From contig NZ_FNOV01000003.1 of the NCBI RefSeq assembly GCF_900107135.1, forward strand, positions 124,001-188,000: a stretch of DNA of 64,000 nt, in the 5' to 3' direction. The DNA comes from Hymenobacter psychrophilus (GTDB taxonomy: Bacteria > Bacteroidota > Bacteroidia > Cytophagales > Hymenobacteraceae). Made by a program: the position numbers and the translations under genes. How positions within the stretch are numbered: position 1 is the stretch's first letter; every line of letters starts with the position of its first letter. Below are positions 17,412-26,749 of this stretch, piece after piece. A model generated the notes under the pieces. It searched no databases. It was not told the origin of the DNA and worked only from the letters and a program-made list of their open reading frames with translations.

Positions 17412-19766
17412 TTACTCTTTGTCGGTTTTCACGCGGCCCCGCTCTTCTTCGAGGCCGGTGGTGCGCTTGCGGGCCGCTTTCAGTTGTTGGTTACCCAGCT
17501 TCCAGCTCAGGCTTACCCGCGCCTGCCGACTTTCGCCGTAGCTCTGGAAGGTCACGTCCAGGTCCTGGTAGCGCACTGTGCCCCGCTGCTTGCTCGAAAA
17601 CAGCACATCGTTCACGGCCAGGCGCAGCGTGGCGCGGTCCTGCCACAGCGTTTTCTGCAGCCCCAGGTTCAGCGCGCCAAACCCCCGAAACCTGATCAAC
17701 CCATTAATGCCGGCCGTCTGGTAGTAGCCGGAGGCCTCCAGCTTGATGTTCTGGGGCAGTTGCACATTGGCCTGGCCGTAGAACGTAGCGGCAGTGCGAC
17801 CCGCCCGGTACGTGCTGCCAAGATACTCACTCAGATACTCATTGTAGAACACCGTCACGCCCGCGTAACCCGTCAGCAGCTTGCGGTAAGTAAGCGGCAG
17901 GTTCAGCGTGGCATTGTAGCTCCGCAGGTTATCAAGGTTGGCCGAGGTAGAGTAGATAATACTGTCTTCGGTGGCCGTTACCAGGCTGATGGCGTCGCGG
18001 GTGCGGCTGTAGCCCAGGATGAAGAACGGTTGCTTCTGGTAAGTGAGAGCCAGCTTGTAGTTGCCCGTGAACTGGGGCGTCAGCAAAGGATTGCCGCGTT
18101 GCGAGGTATAGGGGTCGAGGTACACCAGATTCGGATTCAAATCCTGGTAGCTGGGCCGCCCGATACGGCGGCTGTAAGCGAGGTTTGCTCCCAACACTTT
18201 GGTCAGCGGCTTATCCACGCTCAGGCTGGGAAATAGCTGCCCGTAGCTACGCCGGATGCTGGTGGCCGCCGTGCCTTCAGCTACCGTGTATTCGCCCCGC
18301 AAACCGGTCTGCCACGTCAGCCCCACCTGTGTACCCTCGGCCTGCACATAAGCGGCCCCAATGCTTTCGGTGTAGCGGAACTGGTCGGCCCGGCCCGCGT
18401 CCGTACCCGTCAGCTCCAGTTGGCTCCGGATGTCGGCCTGACTGACCTTGGCTCCCAGCAGCAGATTAGTGGTGGCAGTGAGCGGCTGCCGATAGTCTGC
18501 TTTGACCGACGCCAGCCCGATGCGCGTCTGCTGGTCGTTGCGCAGGGTTTGCTGCCGGCTCACATCACCCACGCGCACCTGGTTAGCCAATAACCCCAGG
18601 CTGCCGGCGGTGTAGCGCGAATAGTCCACGTCGGCGGTCAGCTCGCGGCCCAGCGTATCGAGCAGCATTTTATAGTTGAGGTTGCCCGCATACGAATCGG
18701 TGCGCCGGCGGGTATCATTACTGGTGAAGACGTTCACGCCGTTGTCGGCCCGCGTGCTGCTTTGAGCGTTCAGCTGGGTGCGGTTAAGGTAGGCGTTTAG
18801 CAGCACACCCAGGGTTTGGCGGTGCGGCAGGCGGTAGTCGGCCCCCACCCGAAACGTGGGCGCCTGAGTCAGTCGCGGCTGGTAGCTCTGCTGCTCGTAA
18901 CGGATGCCGGTTCGGGTATCCAGCCGCTCCGTGTTCAGCTGCTCGTAGGTGTGGCGGTAATTGTAGCTGGCCGTCCCGAACACGTTCAGCGCCCCAGCCC
19001 GATGGTTAAGGTCGAGCAGGACCCCGGCCTTGGCAAAGCGCCCGTAGGCCGCGTTGGCAGTCAGCGTGCCGTTGGTGCCCAGGTCGGTGTTCTTTTTCAG
19101 GATGATGTTGATGATGCCCGCCGTGCCGGCGGCGTCGCGGGTGGCGCCAGGCTGGGTAATTACCTCAATCCGCTCGATGGTACTACTTGGAAAATCCTTC
19201 AGCACACTCACCACATCCGTGTACTGGGTAGTCCGGCCGTCAATCTGAATAAGTACGCCCTCCTGCCCGGCCAGCACAATCCGGTTGTTGAGCACCAGCA
19301 GGCCCGGCACTTTTTCCAGGGCTTCCAGGGCGGTAGCGCCGGCTGTAAGGCTACCCGCCACGTTCACTACCAGCTTGCCCGTCGTCATTTCCAGCAGCGG
19401 CTTCTGCCCCACCACCCGCACCTCGTCCAGCACCTGGGCCGCCACGGCCAGCCGAACATCCGGTACTACCACCGCCTTGGCCGCTACAGCAAACTCCCCA
19501 CTCCGTCCCTTGCCATAGCCTACCGCCGATACCTGCACCCGGTAGCGTCCCGCCGGCACTCCTAGCAGTTGGTAACGCCCCGTCTCCGACGCCTGGGTAG
19601 CCTGCACCACGGCCGAGTCGGCCAGTTGCCGTAGCACCACCGAAGCGAACGGCACCACCTGCCCTTTATTATCGATTACCCGACCGCTTACGGCCGTTGG
19701 GGTCAGCTGTTGAGCGGCCATTGGTAGCGCCAGCAGCATTAGCAGTAGGGAGAAAAGCACTTTCAC
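17412..19766 (-). CDS. Outer-membrane beta-barrel protein with carboxypeptidase-regulatory-like and plug domains
   Basis: 784 aa with a GTG start at 19766 (a second GTG two codons on is possible). Signal peptide about 1-18 (...ALPMAAQQ), CarboxypepD_reg-like domain about 24-105, plug-like domain about 115-225 with GVLIQIDGRTTQYTDV and a NPGATRDAAG-type motif (ITQPGATRDAAGTAGIINII), then a large barrel of the OMP_b-brl_3 type. The charged C-terminal tail after the last strand is typical of that group. These proteins resemble TonB-dependent receptors; the cargo is often unknown. It precedes a LytS/LytTR pair with a 30-base gap, suggesting one operon. Confidence 0.9.
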   Translation of the reverse strand: MKVLFSLLLMLLALPMAAQQLTPTAVSGRVIDNKGQVVPFASVVLRQLADSAVVQATQASETGRYQLLGVPAGRYRVQVSAVGYGKGRSGEFAVAAKAVVVPDVRLAVAAQVLDEVRVVGQKPLLEMTTGKLVVNVAGSLTAGATALEALEKVPGLLVLNNRIVLAGQEGVLIQIDGRTTQYTDVVSVLKDFPSSTIERIEVITQPGATRDAAGTAGIINIILKKNTDLGTNGTLTANAAYGRFAKAGVLLDLNHRAGALNVFGTASYNYRHTYEQLNTERLDTRTGIRYEQQSYQPRLTQAPTFRVGADYRLPHRQTLGVLLNAYLNRTQLNAQSSTRADNGVNVFTSNDTRRRTDSYAGNLNYKMLLDTLGRELTADVDYSRYTAGSLGLLANQVRVGDVSRQQTLRNDQQTRIGLASVKADYRQPLTATTNLLLGAKVSQADIRSQLELTGTDAGRADQFRYTESIGAAYVQAEGTQVGLTWQTGLRGEYTVAEGTAATSIRRSYGQLFPSLSVDKPLTKVLGANLAYSRRIGRPSYQDLNPNLVYLDPYTSQRGNPLLTPQFTGNYKLALTYQKQPFFILGYSRTRDAISLVTATEDSIIYSTSANLDNLRSYNATLNLPLTYRKLLTGYAGVTVFYNEYLSEYLGSTYRAGRTAATFYGQANVQLPQNIKLEASGYYQTAGINGLIRFRGFGALNLGLQKTLWQDRATLRLAVNDVLFSSKQRGTVRYQDLDVTFQSYGESRQARVSLSWKLGNQQLKAARKRTTGLEEERGRVKTDKE

Positions 19767-19916
19767 AGCAGTAGGCTTCAGGGTGAATGGATACCCAAAC
19801 CACGCCCAATCAGCCCGCCAACTGAACTCTTACTTTTCGAAGCCCCGCAAATTCCCGATGAAGTTTGGCAAACCGGGTATGAGTGCAACGGCTGTTCTTC
19901 GAATTACCCCATAAAA

Positions 19917-19942
19917 AAAGGCCCGCCAAACGGCGGGCCTTT
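19917..19942 (-). terminator. Intrinsic terminator of rplQ
   Basis: AAAGGCCCGCC, a four-base loop and GGCGGGCCTTT form a perfect 11-bp stem, followed on the minus strand by more T residues. It lies 25 bases past the rplQ stop and marks the 3' end of the ribosomal block. Confidence 0.93.
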
Positions 19943-19966
19943 CTAAAATCTGGTATGCAGTGCTGA

Positions 19967-20569
19967 CTACTCGGCAGCCTTTTCTTCGCGGGTCTCGCCG
20001 TTGTGCAGCGTCTCCGTGTCGGTATCCTCGGGGGCCGAAACCTCCGTGGTAGGCGCGGCCGGAGCCTTCTTGGTAGCCTTGGCTTCGGCAACTACTTCAG
20101 CCGACGAATCGCCTTCGGTAGTCGTCGCATCGGCCTTCTTGCCGCCGCGACGCGAACGACGGGTCGTAGCCTTGGCTTCGCCGGCGTTCTTAGACTCCAG
20201 CATGGTTTCGTTGTAGTCAACCAGCTCGATGATGCACATCTCCGAGTTGTCACCGAGGCGGTTCTGGCTCAACTTGATGATGCGGGTGTAGCCACCGGGA
20301 CGGCCGGCAATCTTGGCCGAAACGTTGTCGAACAGCTCCTTCAGCACATCCTTCTGGCCCAGGCTCGAGAAAACGAGGCGGCGTGAGTGCGTCGTGTCGT
20401 TCTTGGCTTTGGTCAGCAGGGGCTCCACGTACTGGCGCAGGGCCTTGGCCTTGGCTACCGTCGTGGTGATGCGCTTGTGCATGATGAGCGAGTTGGCCAT
20501 GTTGGCGAGCATCGCATGACGGTGCGAGGTAGTGCGGCCGAGATGGTTGAAAGATTTACCGTGACGCAT
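19967..20569 (-). CDS. rplQ: 50S ribosomal protein L17 with long C-terminal extension
   Basis: 200 aa from the ATG at 20569 ([17 protein letters not shown]); residues encoded upstream to 20638 are not L17-like. The L17 core, which sits near the peptide exit of the large subunit, covers about 1-118. The remaining ~80 residues are an Ala/Thr/Lys/Glu-rich low-complexity tail (for example [18 protein letters not shown]), so the protein is far longer than the E. coli form. It has its own promoter-like box at 20687-20694 and is separated from rpoA by a strong hairpin. Confidence 0.97.
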   Translation of the reverse strand: MRHGKSFNHLGRTTSHRHAMLANMANSLIMHKRITTTVAKAKALRQYVEPLLTKAKNDTTHSRRLVFSSLGQKDVLKELFDNVSAKIAGRPGGYTRIIKLSQNRLGDNSEMCIIELVDYNETMLESKNAGEAKATTRRSRRGGKKADATTTEGDSSAEVVAEAKATKKAPAAPTTEVSAPEDTDTETLHNGETREEKAAE

Positions 20570-20686
20570 AAAAAAAGAAAAAACGTACGCTTGCGGGCCA
20601 CGACCACGGCGGAAAGCGCCTTGCGGCGGCCTTCTCATTAGAACCGTTGCCCCGGGGGCGCACTATGAGAGAAATGAAAAAGTCTG

Positions 20687-20694
20687 CAAATGTA
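20687..20694 (-). promoter_or_regulatory. Bacteroidota-type -7 box for rplQ
   Basis: TACATTTG on the minus strand matches TAnnTTTG. It lies just after the rpoA hairpin (20714-20766) and about 118 bases before the rplQ start, so rplQ can be transcribed on its own. The -33 element is weak (a TTTG with 15-base spacing). Confidence 0.5.
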
Positions 20695-20713
20695 CGCAAT
20701 AGTCGGACACAAA

Positions 20714-20766
20714 AAATGTGCTGCCGTGAATAATGCCGAAGCATCTTTCTCACGAACAGCACATTT
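20714..20766 (-). terminator. Long hairpin with UUCG loop after rpoA
   Basis: On the minus strand AAATGTGCTG/CAGCACATTT form the base, CGTGA/TCACG the middle, and ATGC-TTCG-GCAT the tip; TTTTTTG follows. It starts 14 bases past the rpoA stop and has the form of an intrinsic terminator or strong attenuator ahead of rplQ. Confidence 0.85.
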
Positions 20767-20779
20767 CTGCGCTTAGCGA

Positions 20780-21769
20780 CTACTCTTCGTCGAGCTTGTA
20801 CTTGCCCAGATCCATGCCAAAGGTCAGGCCCTTCTCCTCCACGAGGTTTTCCAGCTCCGTGAGCGACTTCTTACCGAAGTTGCGGAACTTCATCATGTCA
20901 GACATGTCGAGCTGCACCAAGTCGCCGAGGCTCTTGATGTCGGCGGCCTTGAGGCAGTTGTAGGCCCGTACGCTCAGGTCCATATCGGCCAGCGGCGTCT
21001 TCAGCACCTTGCGCATATGCAGCGTCTCCTCATCCACGATTTCCTCCTCTTCGGCTTTCACCGTTTCGAAGGTCATGGTGCTGTCGGAGAACAGCATGAA
21101 ATGCTGGATCAGGATGTTGGCGGCACCTTTCAGCGCCTCCTCCGGATGAATAGAGCCGTCGGTGTGAATCTCGATAACGAGCTTCTCGTAGTCGGTCTTC
21201 TGCTCCACGCGGGTGTTTTCCACGCTGTACTTCACGTTCTTGATAGGCGTGAAGATGGCATCAATGGCAATCTGACCGAATACCTGGTCGAGTGGCTTGT
21301 TCTCCTCAGCAGGCACGTAACCACGGCCTTTCTGAATGGTGAACTCAAACTCCAGCTCCGTGCCCGGATCAACGTGGCAAATCACCATTTCGGTGTTGAG
21401 CACCTCGAAACCGTTGGTGAAGTTATTGATGTCGCCAGCCTTGAAAGACTCCTGGCCTTTAATGCGGACGGTGATTTTATCCTCAATAGCATCGCTCACC
21501 TTCTTGAAGCGAATCTGCTTCAGGTTGAGGATGATTTCGGACATATCCTCCAGCACACCTTCGATGGTCATGAACTCGTGCAGCACACTGTTGGTGCGCA
21601 CCGAGGTAATGGCGTAGCCCTCCAGCGACGACAACAGGATGCGGCGCAAAGCATTGCCGATCGTGACGCCGTAGCCTTTCTCCAGCGGTTTGAATTCAAA
21701 CGTGCCGTAGAAGTCGTCGGATTTCTCCATCACCACTTTCTCCGGCATTTGAAAAGCTAAGATTGACAT
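20780..21769 (-). CDS. rpoA: DNA-directed RNA polymerase subunit alpha
   Basis: 329 aa, ATG at 21769. The N-terminal assembly domain (about 1-230) shows [20 protein letters not shown] and [11 protein letters not shown]; the C-terminal domain (about 250-329) shows [19 protein letters not shown] and [12 protein letters not shown], the helix-hairpin-helix part that binds UP elements and activators. Alpha dimers nucleate assembly of the polymerase. It lies downstream of rpsD, with a GC-rich hairpin between them, and ends at a strong terminator-like structure before rplQ. Confidence 0.99.
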   Translation of the reverse strand: MSILAFQMPEKVVMEKSDDFYGTFEFKPLEKGYGVTIGNALRRILLSSLEGYAITSVRTNSVLHEFMTIEGVLEDMSEIILNLKQIRFKKVSDAIEDKITVRIKGQESFKAGDINNFTNGFEVLNTEMVICHVDPGTELEFEFTIQKGRGYVPAEENKPLDQVFGQIAIDAIFTPIKNVKYSVENTRVEQKTDYEKLVIEIHTDGSIHPEEALKGAANILIQHFMLFSDSTMTFETVKAEEEEIVDEETLHMRKVLKTPLADMDLSVRAYNCLKAADIKSLGDLVQLDMSDMMKFRNFGKKSLTELENLVEEKGLTFGMDLGKYKLDEE

Positions 21770-21883
21770 AAGTGGGGCGGTTGGTTAGGATTGAGTAAAA
21801 GGTATCGGGTAAGAGGATGCGTTTGCAGTGCCTAGTACCCAATACCTAATACCTGAATTCAATAAAAAGCAGCGAAGTAAACG

Positions 21884-21907
21884 AGCGGCCCGGGCGTCCG
21901 GGCCGCT
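21884..21907. other. GC-rich hairpin between rpsD and rpoA
   Basis: AGCGGCCCGG and CCGGGCCGCT form a perfect 10-bp stem with a 4-base loop, 8 bases past the rpsD stop. No long T-run follows on the minus strand (CGTTTAC), so it is more likely an attenuator or mRNA-stabilising element than a full terminator. Confidence 0.7.
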
Positions 21908-21914
21908 TCATTTA

Positions 21915-22520
21915 TTACTTCGAGTACAGTTCAACGATGAGCTGCTCCGTGATCTTCTCCGGAATCAGTTCGCGCGAAGGAGCATTGAGGAACTTACCTA
22001 CCATGTCCTTGCCTTCCCACTCCAGCCACGAGAAAGCGCGGGCGTTGCGGGCGCTCAGGCTCGTGGTGATGGCCTCCAGCGACTTCGACTTCTCGCGGAC
22101 AGCCACGATATCGCCGGCGCGGAGCTTGTACGAAGCGATGTTCACAATCTCACCGTTCACGGTGATGTGCTTGTGCAACACCAACTGACGGGCAGCGCGA
22201 CGCGTAGGGGCAATGCCCAAACGGTACACCGTGTTGTCAAGGCGCGACTCCAGCATAGCCAGCAGGTTGTCGCCGGTGATACCGGGAGCAGCCGCAGCCT
22301 TGTGGAACAGGTTTTCAAACTGCTTCTCGAGCATGCCGTACATGTACTTCACTTTCTGCTTTTCCATCAGCTGGATAGCGTACTCGCTCTGCTTCTTACG
22401 ACGACCACGGCCATGCTGGCCAGGAGGATATGCTTTCTTGGTGAGTGCCTTGCTCGGGCCGAAAATCGGCTCATTGAAGCGACGGGCAATCTTGGTTTTA
22501 GGACCAGTATAACGTGCCAT
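21915..22520 (-). CDS. rpsD: 30S ribosomal protein S4
   Basis: 201 aa from the ATG at 22520 ([20 protein letters not shown]); the upstream in-frame extension to 22556 is not S4-like. S4 is a primary 16S rRNA binder, helps form the mRNA entry channel with S3 and S5, and in many bacteria represses its own operon. The S4 RNA-binding core is visible ([40 protein letters not shown]). No zinc-binding Cys cluster is present at the N-terminus. It lies between rpsK and rpoA. Confidence 0.98.
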   Translation of the reverse strand: MARYTGPKTKIARRFNEPIFGPSKALTKKAYPPGQHGRGRRKKQSEYAIQLMEKQKVKYMYGMLEKQFENLFHKAAAAPGITGDNLLAMLESRLDNTVYRLGIAPTRRAARQLVLHKHITVNGEIVNIASYKLRAGDIVAVREKSKSLEAITTSLSARNARAFSWLEWEGKDMVGKFLNAPSRELIPEKITEQLIVELYSK

Positions 22521-22576
22521 TTCGGAGTTGTTGGGGGTTGAAGGGGGCGCAGGCAAAACCCGCGCGGGGCTTTAAA

Positions 22577-22969
22577 CTAAACGCGACGACGCTTAGGAGG
22601 GCGGCAGCCGTTGTGGGGCAGCGGAGTTACGTCCTTAATGGTCGTTACCTCAATGCCCACATTGCCCAGCGTCCGGATAGCCGACTCGCGGCCCGCACCC
22701 GGACCCTTCACGAACACTTCTGCCTTGCGCATGCCCAAGTCATGAGCAACTTTGCCGGCATCCGACATCGCCATTTGGGCGGCGTAGGGAGTGTTCTTCT
22801 TCGAACCCCGGAATCCCATCTTACCAGCCGAAGCCCAGGAAATAACCTGGCCATTGTTGTTGGTGATGGAGATGATGATGTTGTTGAAAGAGGCCTTAAT
22901 GTGGACCTGCCCTACGGGCTCAACAACGACAACGCGCTTCTTGGCTTTGTCTTTTCTTTTCTGTGCCAT
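22577..22969 (-). CDS. rpsK: 30S ribosomal protein S11
   Basis: 130 aa, ATG at 22969. Platform protein of the 30S subunit near the E-site mRNA. Hallmarks are [39 protein letters not shown] and the basic end [17 protein letters not shown]. Normal length, in the usual rpsM-rpsK-rpsD-rpoA order. Confidence 0.98.
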   Translation of the reverse strand: MAQKRKDKAKKRVVVVEPVGQVHIKASFNNIIISITNNNGQVISWASAGKMGFRGSKKNTPYAAQMAMSDAGKVAHDLGMRKAEVFVKGPGAGRESAIRTLGNVGIEVTTIKDVTPLPHNGCRPPKRRRV

Positions 22970-23048
22970 TTGGTTATCGCAAAAATTACTGCGGAAGGTG
23001 TTAGGCTGAAAGCTTTTCGCAACCCATCAGCCTGATTCCCGCTACAGA

Positions 23049-23426
23049 TTATTTAGTGGCTTTTTTCTTACCAGCAACGGTCTTGCGCTTGCCCTTGCGG
23101 GTGCGCGAGTTGTTTTTGGTGCGCTGACCGCGAACGGGCAGACCCTTACGGTGACGCAGACCCCGGTAGCAACCGATGTCCATGAGCCGCTTGATGTTGA
23201 GCTGCACTTCCGAACGCAATACGCCTTCCGTTTTATAAGTGCTGGCGATGATGCTCCGGATTTCACCGGCTTCTTCTTCCGTCCAGTCCTTCACTTTCTT
23301 GTTCAGGTCAACGCCTGCCTTAGAAAGGATTTGCTGAGCCGAAGCCTTGCCGATGCCGAAAATGTAGGTCAGCGAGATTTCGCCGCGCTTGTTATCTGGG
23401 ATGTCTACCCCTGCAATACGAGCCAT
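23049..23426 (-). CDS. rpsM: 30S ribosomal protein S13
   Basis: 125 aa, ATG at 23426. Head protein of the 30S subunit that contacts the P-site tRNA and the 50S subunit through bridges. Shows [53 protein letters not shown] and a basic Lys-rich tail. It follows rpmJ in the alpha-operon order. Confidence 0.98.
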   Translation of the reverse strand: MARIAGVDIPDNKRGEISLTYIFGIGKASAQQILSKAGVDLNKKVKDWTEEEAGEIRSIIASTYKTEGVLRSEVQLNIKRLMDIGCYRGLRHRKGLPVRGQRTKNNSRTRKGKRKTVAGKKKATK

Positions 23427-23539
23427 GTGATGAGTTTGGGTTGTTGGCGAGTTAGGGTCCTGGGGTTCAGCTGCCGGTTAACTCCGGCGGTCAGAACACA
23501 CAGCAAGCTGCTATGCTCCTAGACCCCAATTTCCAATAA

Positions 23540-23656
23540 TTACCCCTGACGCTGCTTGTAGCGAGGGTTCTTTTTGTTGATGACGTAGAGCTTGCCTTTG
23601 CGGCGGATGAGCTTGCAATCGGCGCTACGCTTCTTGACAGACGTTTTTACTTTCAT
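23540..23656 (-). CDS. rpmJ: 50S ribosomal protein L36, zinc-free type
   Basis: 38 aa, from ATG at 23656 to TAA at 23540. The sequence starts [14 protein letters not shown] and ends [13 protein letters not shown]36 is a small late-binding 50S protein. The zinc-binding form carries three Cys and one His; here only Cys14 remains, so this is the Cys-minus form that does not need zinc. It lies between infA and rpsM. Confidence 0.96.
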   Translation of the reverse strand: MKVKTSVKKRSADCKLIRRKGKLYVINKKNPRYKQRQG

Positions 23657-23766
23657 GGTAGTGGGTTGTTAGGGTCTGAGGTTCACAGGGTCTGAGTTTA
23701 CTAGGGAAGCCGAACAACCTGGTTGAACCTCAACCCAGTTTCCCGGACCCCAAGTCCCCCGGACCC

Positions 23767-23985
23767 CTACTTGTAACGGTAGACAATGCGGCCTTTCGAC
23801 AAATCGTAAGGCGACATTTCGAGTTTCACCTTATCTCCCGGCAGGATTTTGATGTAGTGCATCCGCATCTTACCCGAAATGTGGGCAATCAATTGGTGCC
23901 CGTTTTCCAGCTCCACGCGGAACATGGCGTTGGATAAGGCTTCCAGGATGGTACCGTCCTGCTCAATGGAAGTTTGTTTGGCCAT
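23767..23985 (-). CDS. infA: Translation initiation factor IF-1
   Basis: 72 aa, ATG at 23985, the normal length. A single OB-fold ([48 protein letters not shown]) that occupies the A site during initiation and supports IF-2 and IF-3. It starts 8 bases after the map stop, so the two are co-transcribed. Confidence 0.98.
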   Translation of the reverse strand: MAKQTSIEQDGTILEALSNAMFRVELENGHQLIAHISGKMRMHYIKILPGDKVKLEMSPYDLSKGRIVYRYK

Positions 23986-23992
23986 ATGGCTA

Positions 23993-24775
23993 CTATAAGG
24001 TTTTTGCTTGTAAAGCTTGTTCTATGTAATCGAAAGAGGTCAGAATTTCTGCCTTGTCTTTGCGAACAACAATGGTGTGCTCAAAGTGCGCCGAGGGTTT
24101 AAAATCCTTGGTGCGAATGGTCCAGCCATCTTTTTCTTGTACCACACTTTTCGTGCCCAGGTTTACCATCGGCTCGATAGCCAGCGTGAGCCCAGTCTGC
24201 AACTTAAGGCCCGAACCACGCTTACCGTAGTTAGGTACTTCAGGCCGCTCGTGCAATTTCTGCCCGATACCGTGACCGACCAACTCCCGTACTACGCCGT
24301 AGCCCCGCTTCTCCACGTAATTCTGGATGGCGTAGCTCACGTCGCCGAGACGGTTGCCAGCAATGGCTTGCTCTATGCCGAGGTAGAGCGACTTCTTGGT
24401 TTCATCCAGCAACGCCAACACTTCCGGTGCTACTTCTCCTACTGGATAAGTATAAGCGCTGTCGGAGTGGTATCCGTTAAGTTGCACGCCACAGTCAATC
24501 GAAACGATATCGCCGCTCTTCAGCACGTACTCGCCCGGAAAACCGTGCACTACTACCGCGTTGGGCGAGATGCAAAGGCTGTACTCGAAACCATTATAAC
24601 CTTTGAAAGAAGGCAAACCGCCATTGTCGCGGATGAACTCCTCTGCACGCTGATCCAGCGCACCAGTGGTTATTCCCTCCCCAATCAACTTGGCTACTTC
24701 CCCGTGGGCCTGAGCCAGCACTTTCGCACTGGCTTTCATCAGATCAATTTCTTCCTCGGTTTTGTAAAGAATCAT
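23993..24775 (-). CDS. map: Type I methionine aminopeptidase
   Basis: 260 aa, ATG at 24775. Removes the initiator Met from new proteins. The pita-bread fold has its metal ligands in [19 protein letters not shown] (two Asp), [10 protein letters not shown] (His), [10 protein letters not shown] (Glu) and HFEHTIVV (Glu); the substrate His is in VVHGFPGEY. Length is normal. It lies 3 bases after secY and just before infA, as in many Bacteroidota and Firmicutes spc operons. Confidence 0.98.
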   Translation of the reverse strand: MILYKTEEEIDLMKASAKVLAQAHGEVAKLIGEGITTGALDQRAEEFIRDNGGLPSFKGYNGFEYSLCISPNAVVVHGFPGEYVLKSGDIVSIDCGVQLNGYHSDSAYTYPVGEVAPEVLALLDETKKSLYLGIEQAIAGNRLGDVSYAIQNYVEKRGYGVVRELVGHGIGQKLHERPEVPNYGKRGSGLKLQTGLTLAIEPMVNLGTKSVVQEKDGWTIRTKDFKPSAHFEHTIVVRKDKAEILTSFDYIEQALQAKTL

Positions 24776-24778
24776 TGA

Positions 24779-26092
24779 TTAAGAAGCGAGAGCAATGTTC
24801 TGCGAACGACCTCGGGTTTTACCAGTCTTCATCATGCTGTCGTAACGACGCATGAGCAGATAGCTTTTCACCTGATTCATAGTATCAAGTACTACCCCCA
24901 CCATAATGATGAGTGAAGTACCACCGTAGAATTGGGCAAACGGTCCGGTTACACCAGCTACTGTAGCTAATGAAGGTAGTACGGCAATAATAGCCAGCGC
25001 TATTGCACCAGGCAGTGTGATGCGGGTTAGCACCTCATCGATGAACTCCGAAGTGTCGCGACCAGGTTTGACGCCGGGAATAAATCCGCCGCTCCGCTTT
25101 AAGTCATCCGCTATCTGATTGGGGTTAACGCTGATGGCCGTGTAGAAGTAAGTGAATACTACGATGAGCAATCCAAACACTACGTTATACACAAGGTGAT
25201 TGGGCTGAAACCAAGTTCCAATCAACGTAGCTGCCTCACTATCCTTATTCCAAGCTGACGCCGCAATAGCAGGTACAAACATCAATGATTGTGCGAAGAT
25301 GATTGGCATTACACCGGCCGCATTCACTTTCATTGGAATATACTGGCGCTGTGAGCTAAGAGAAGCCGCTCCACCCACTTGCTTAGCATACTGTACCGGA
25401 ATTTGCCGCACGGCTTGCGTGAGGATAATAACGGCCATTACGACTAGGAACAATACGGCCATTTCGATCAGAAAAATCAGCGAACCACGCATAGAGCGAG
25501 CGGTTGCCTCTCCAATCAAAGCACCTGGAAGGCGTGATACAATACCGATCATTATCAGCATCGAAATACCGTTGCCAACCCCTTTATCAGTAATCTTCTC
25601 CCCTAGCCACATGCAGAACAAGGTGCCGGCGGTGACAATCAGGGCCGTCGAAACGGTGAAGAACACCCCAGGATTCATGATAGCCTCGGCGTTGATGGTA
25701 GCAATAAAGCCAACCGACTGCGCCGCCACAATCGGAATCGTGAGGATGCGGGTATACTGGCTGATCTTATTACGTCCCGACTCACCCTCCTTCTGGAGCT
25801 TCTGGAAATACGGCACTGCGATGGTCAGCAGTTGCAGTACAATAGAAGCCGAGATGTAGGGCATAATGCCCAACGCGAAGATAGATGCATGGCTGAAAGC
25901 CCCGCCCAGTAACGTATCAAGAATACCGAGTACACCACTGGTGCCGGTTTTCAGACGAGTAGGATCGATACCTGGTAATACCACGTAAGAACCCAGCCGG
26001 TAGATGGCAATGAAAAAAAGCGTATTGAAGATCCGCGTACGCAGATCTTCAATCGCAAAAACATTCTTTATCGACTCGATAAGTTTTTTCAT
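24779..26092 (-). CDS. secY: Preprotein translocase subunit SecY
   Basis: 437 aa, ATG at 26092. Central channel of the Sec translocon, with about ten membrane helices. Visible parts include RIFNTLFFIAIYRLGSYVVL, GGAFSHASIFALGIMPYISA, GEKITDKGVGNGISMLIMIG and the cytoplasmic loop GGFIPGVKPGRDTSEFI. The sequence looks somewhat less GC-rich than its neighbours. It follows rplO and precedes map; its partner SecE is encoded at 52094-52288. Confidence 0.98.
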   Translation of the reverse strand: MKKLIESIKNVFAIEDLRTRIFNTLFFIAIYRLGSYVVLPGIDPTRLKTGTSGVLGILDTLLGGAFSHASIFALGIMPYISASIVLQLLTIAVPYFQKLQKEGESGRNKISQYTRILTIPIVAAQSVGFIATINAEAIMNPGVFFTVSTALIVTAGTLFCMWLGEKITDKGVGNGISMLIMIGIVSRLPGALIGEATARSMRGSLIFLIEMAVLFLVVMAVIILTQAVRQIPVQYAKQVGGAASLSSQRQYIPMKVNAAGVMPIIFAQSLMFVPAIAASAWNKDSEAATLIGTWFQPNHLVYNVVFGLLIVVFTYFYTAISVNPNQIADDLKRSGGFIPGVKPGRDTSEFIDEVLTRITLPGAIALAIIAVLPSLATVAGVTGPFAQFYGGTSLIIMVGVVLDTMNQVKSYLLMRRYDSMMKTGKTRGRSQNIALAS

Positions 26093-26106
26093 TGCTGCTT
26101 CAGTGC

Positions 26107-26550
26107 TTAAAGCGTCACGGCTTTACCGCCAGCTTTCTCGATTGCCTCAACAGCCGACTTCGAGAATGCGTGGGCGTGTACTTCCAACGCCGTAGTAACT
26201 TCACCACGACCCAGAACTTTGATTTTGGCGCTCTTCGAAGCCAGACCGGCCGTTACGAAGAAGGCAGCATCAAACGTAGTGTTGCCGCTTTCCGCCAGAG
26301 CAGCCAGCACGTCGAGGTTGACGGCCTTGTACTCGATGCGGTTGATATTTTTGAAGCCAAACTTAGGCACCCGACGCTGCAGAGGCATCTGGCCGCCTTC
26401 AAAACCCGACTTCTTGGAGTAACCCGAGCGGGACTTGGCACCTTTGTGACCGCGCGTGGACGTACCACCACGGCCGGAACCCGTACCCCGACCTACCCGC
26501 TTTACATTGCGGGTGGAGCCGGTGGCGGGCTGAAGATTGCTGAGATTCAT
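26107..26550 (-). CDS. rplO: 50S ribosomal protein L15
   Basis: 147 aa, ATG at 26550. Late-assembly 50S protein. N-terminal LSNLQPATGSTRNVKRVGRG and GRGGTSTRGHKGAKSRSGY are the usual Gly/Arg-rich rRNA-threading segment; the C-terminal globular part follows. Lies between rpmD and secY as expected. Confidence 0.98.
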   Translation of the reverse strand: MNLSNLQPATGSTRNVKRVGRGTGSGRGGTSTRGHKGAKSRSGYSKKSGFEGGQMPLQRRVPKFGFKNINRIEYKAVNLDVLAALAESGNTTFDAAFFVTAGLASKSAKIKVLGRGEVTTALEVHAHAFSKSAVEAIEKAGGKAVTL

Positions 26551-26563
26551 ATTCGGGAGATTC

Positions 26564-26743
26564 CTAGAGTTCGGTTACTTCCAACAAGTGCTGAACGGCT
26601 TTGATCATGCCAGCAATTTCGGACGTGTTTTCCACGGTACGAGTGCTGTTCATTTTGCCGAGGCCCAGGGCCTGCACAGTGCGCTTCTGCCGCTCGGGGC
26701 GGTCGATAACGCTTCTTACGAGTTTGATTTGGATCTGCGCCAT
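26564..26743 (-). CDS. rpmD: 50S ribosomal protein L30
   Basis: 59 aa, from ATG at 26743 to TAG at 26564. It begins MAQIQIKLVRSVIDRPERQK and contains LGLGKMNSTRTVENTSEIAG, the normal L30 ferredoxin-like fold and length. It lies between rpsE (6-base gap) and rplO. Confidence 0.97.
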   Translation of the reverse strand: MAQIQIKLVRSVIDRPERQKRTVQALGLGKMNSTRTVENTSEIAGMIKAVQHLLEVTEL

Positions 26744-26749
26744 CGTCTC

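Noticed and set aside
21831..21863. Short repeated ACCTAATACCT-like sequence between rpsD and rpoA
   Set aside because: Only two to three imperfect copies, no symmetry and no link to a known element.
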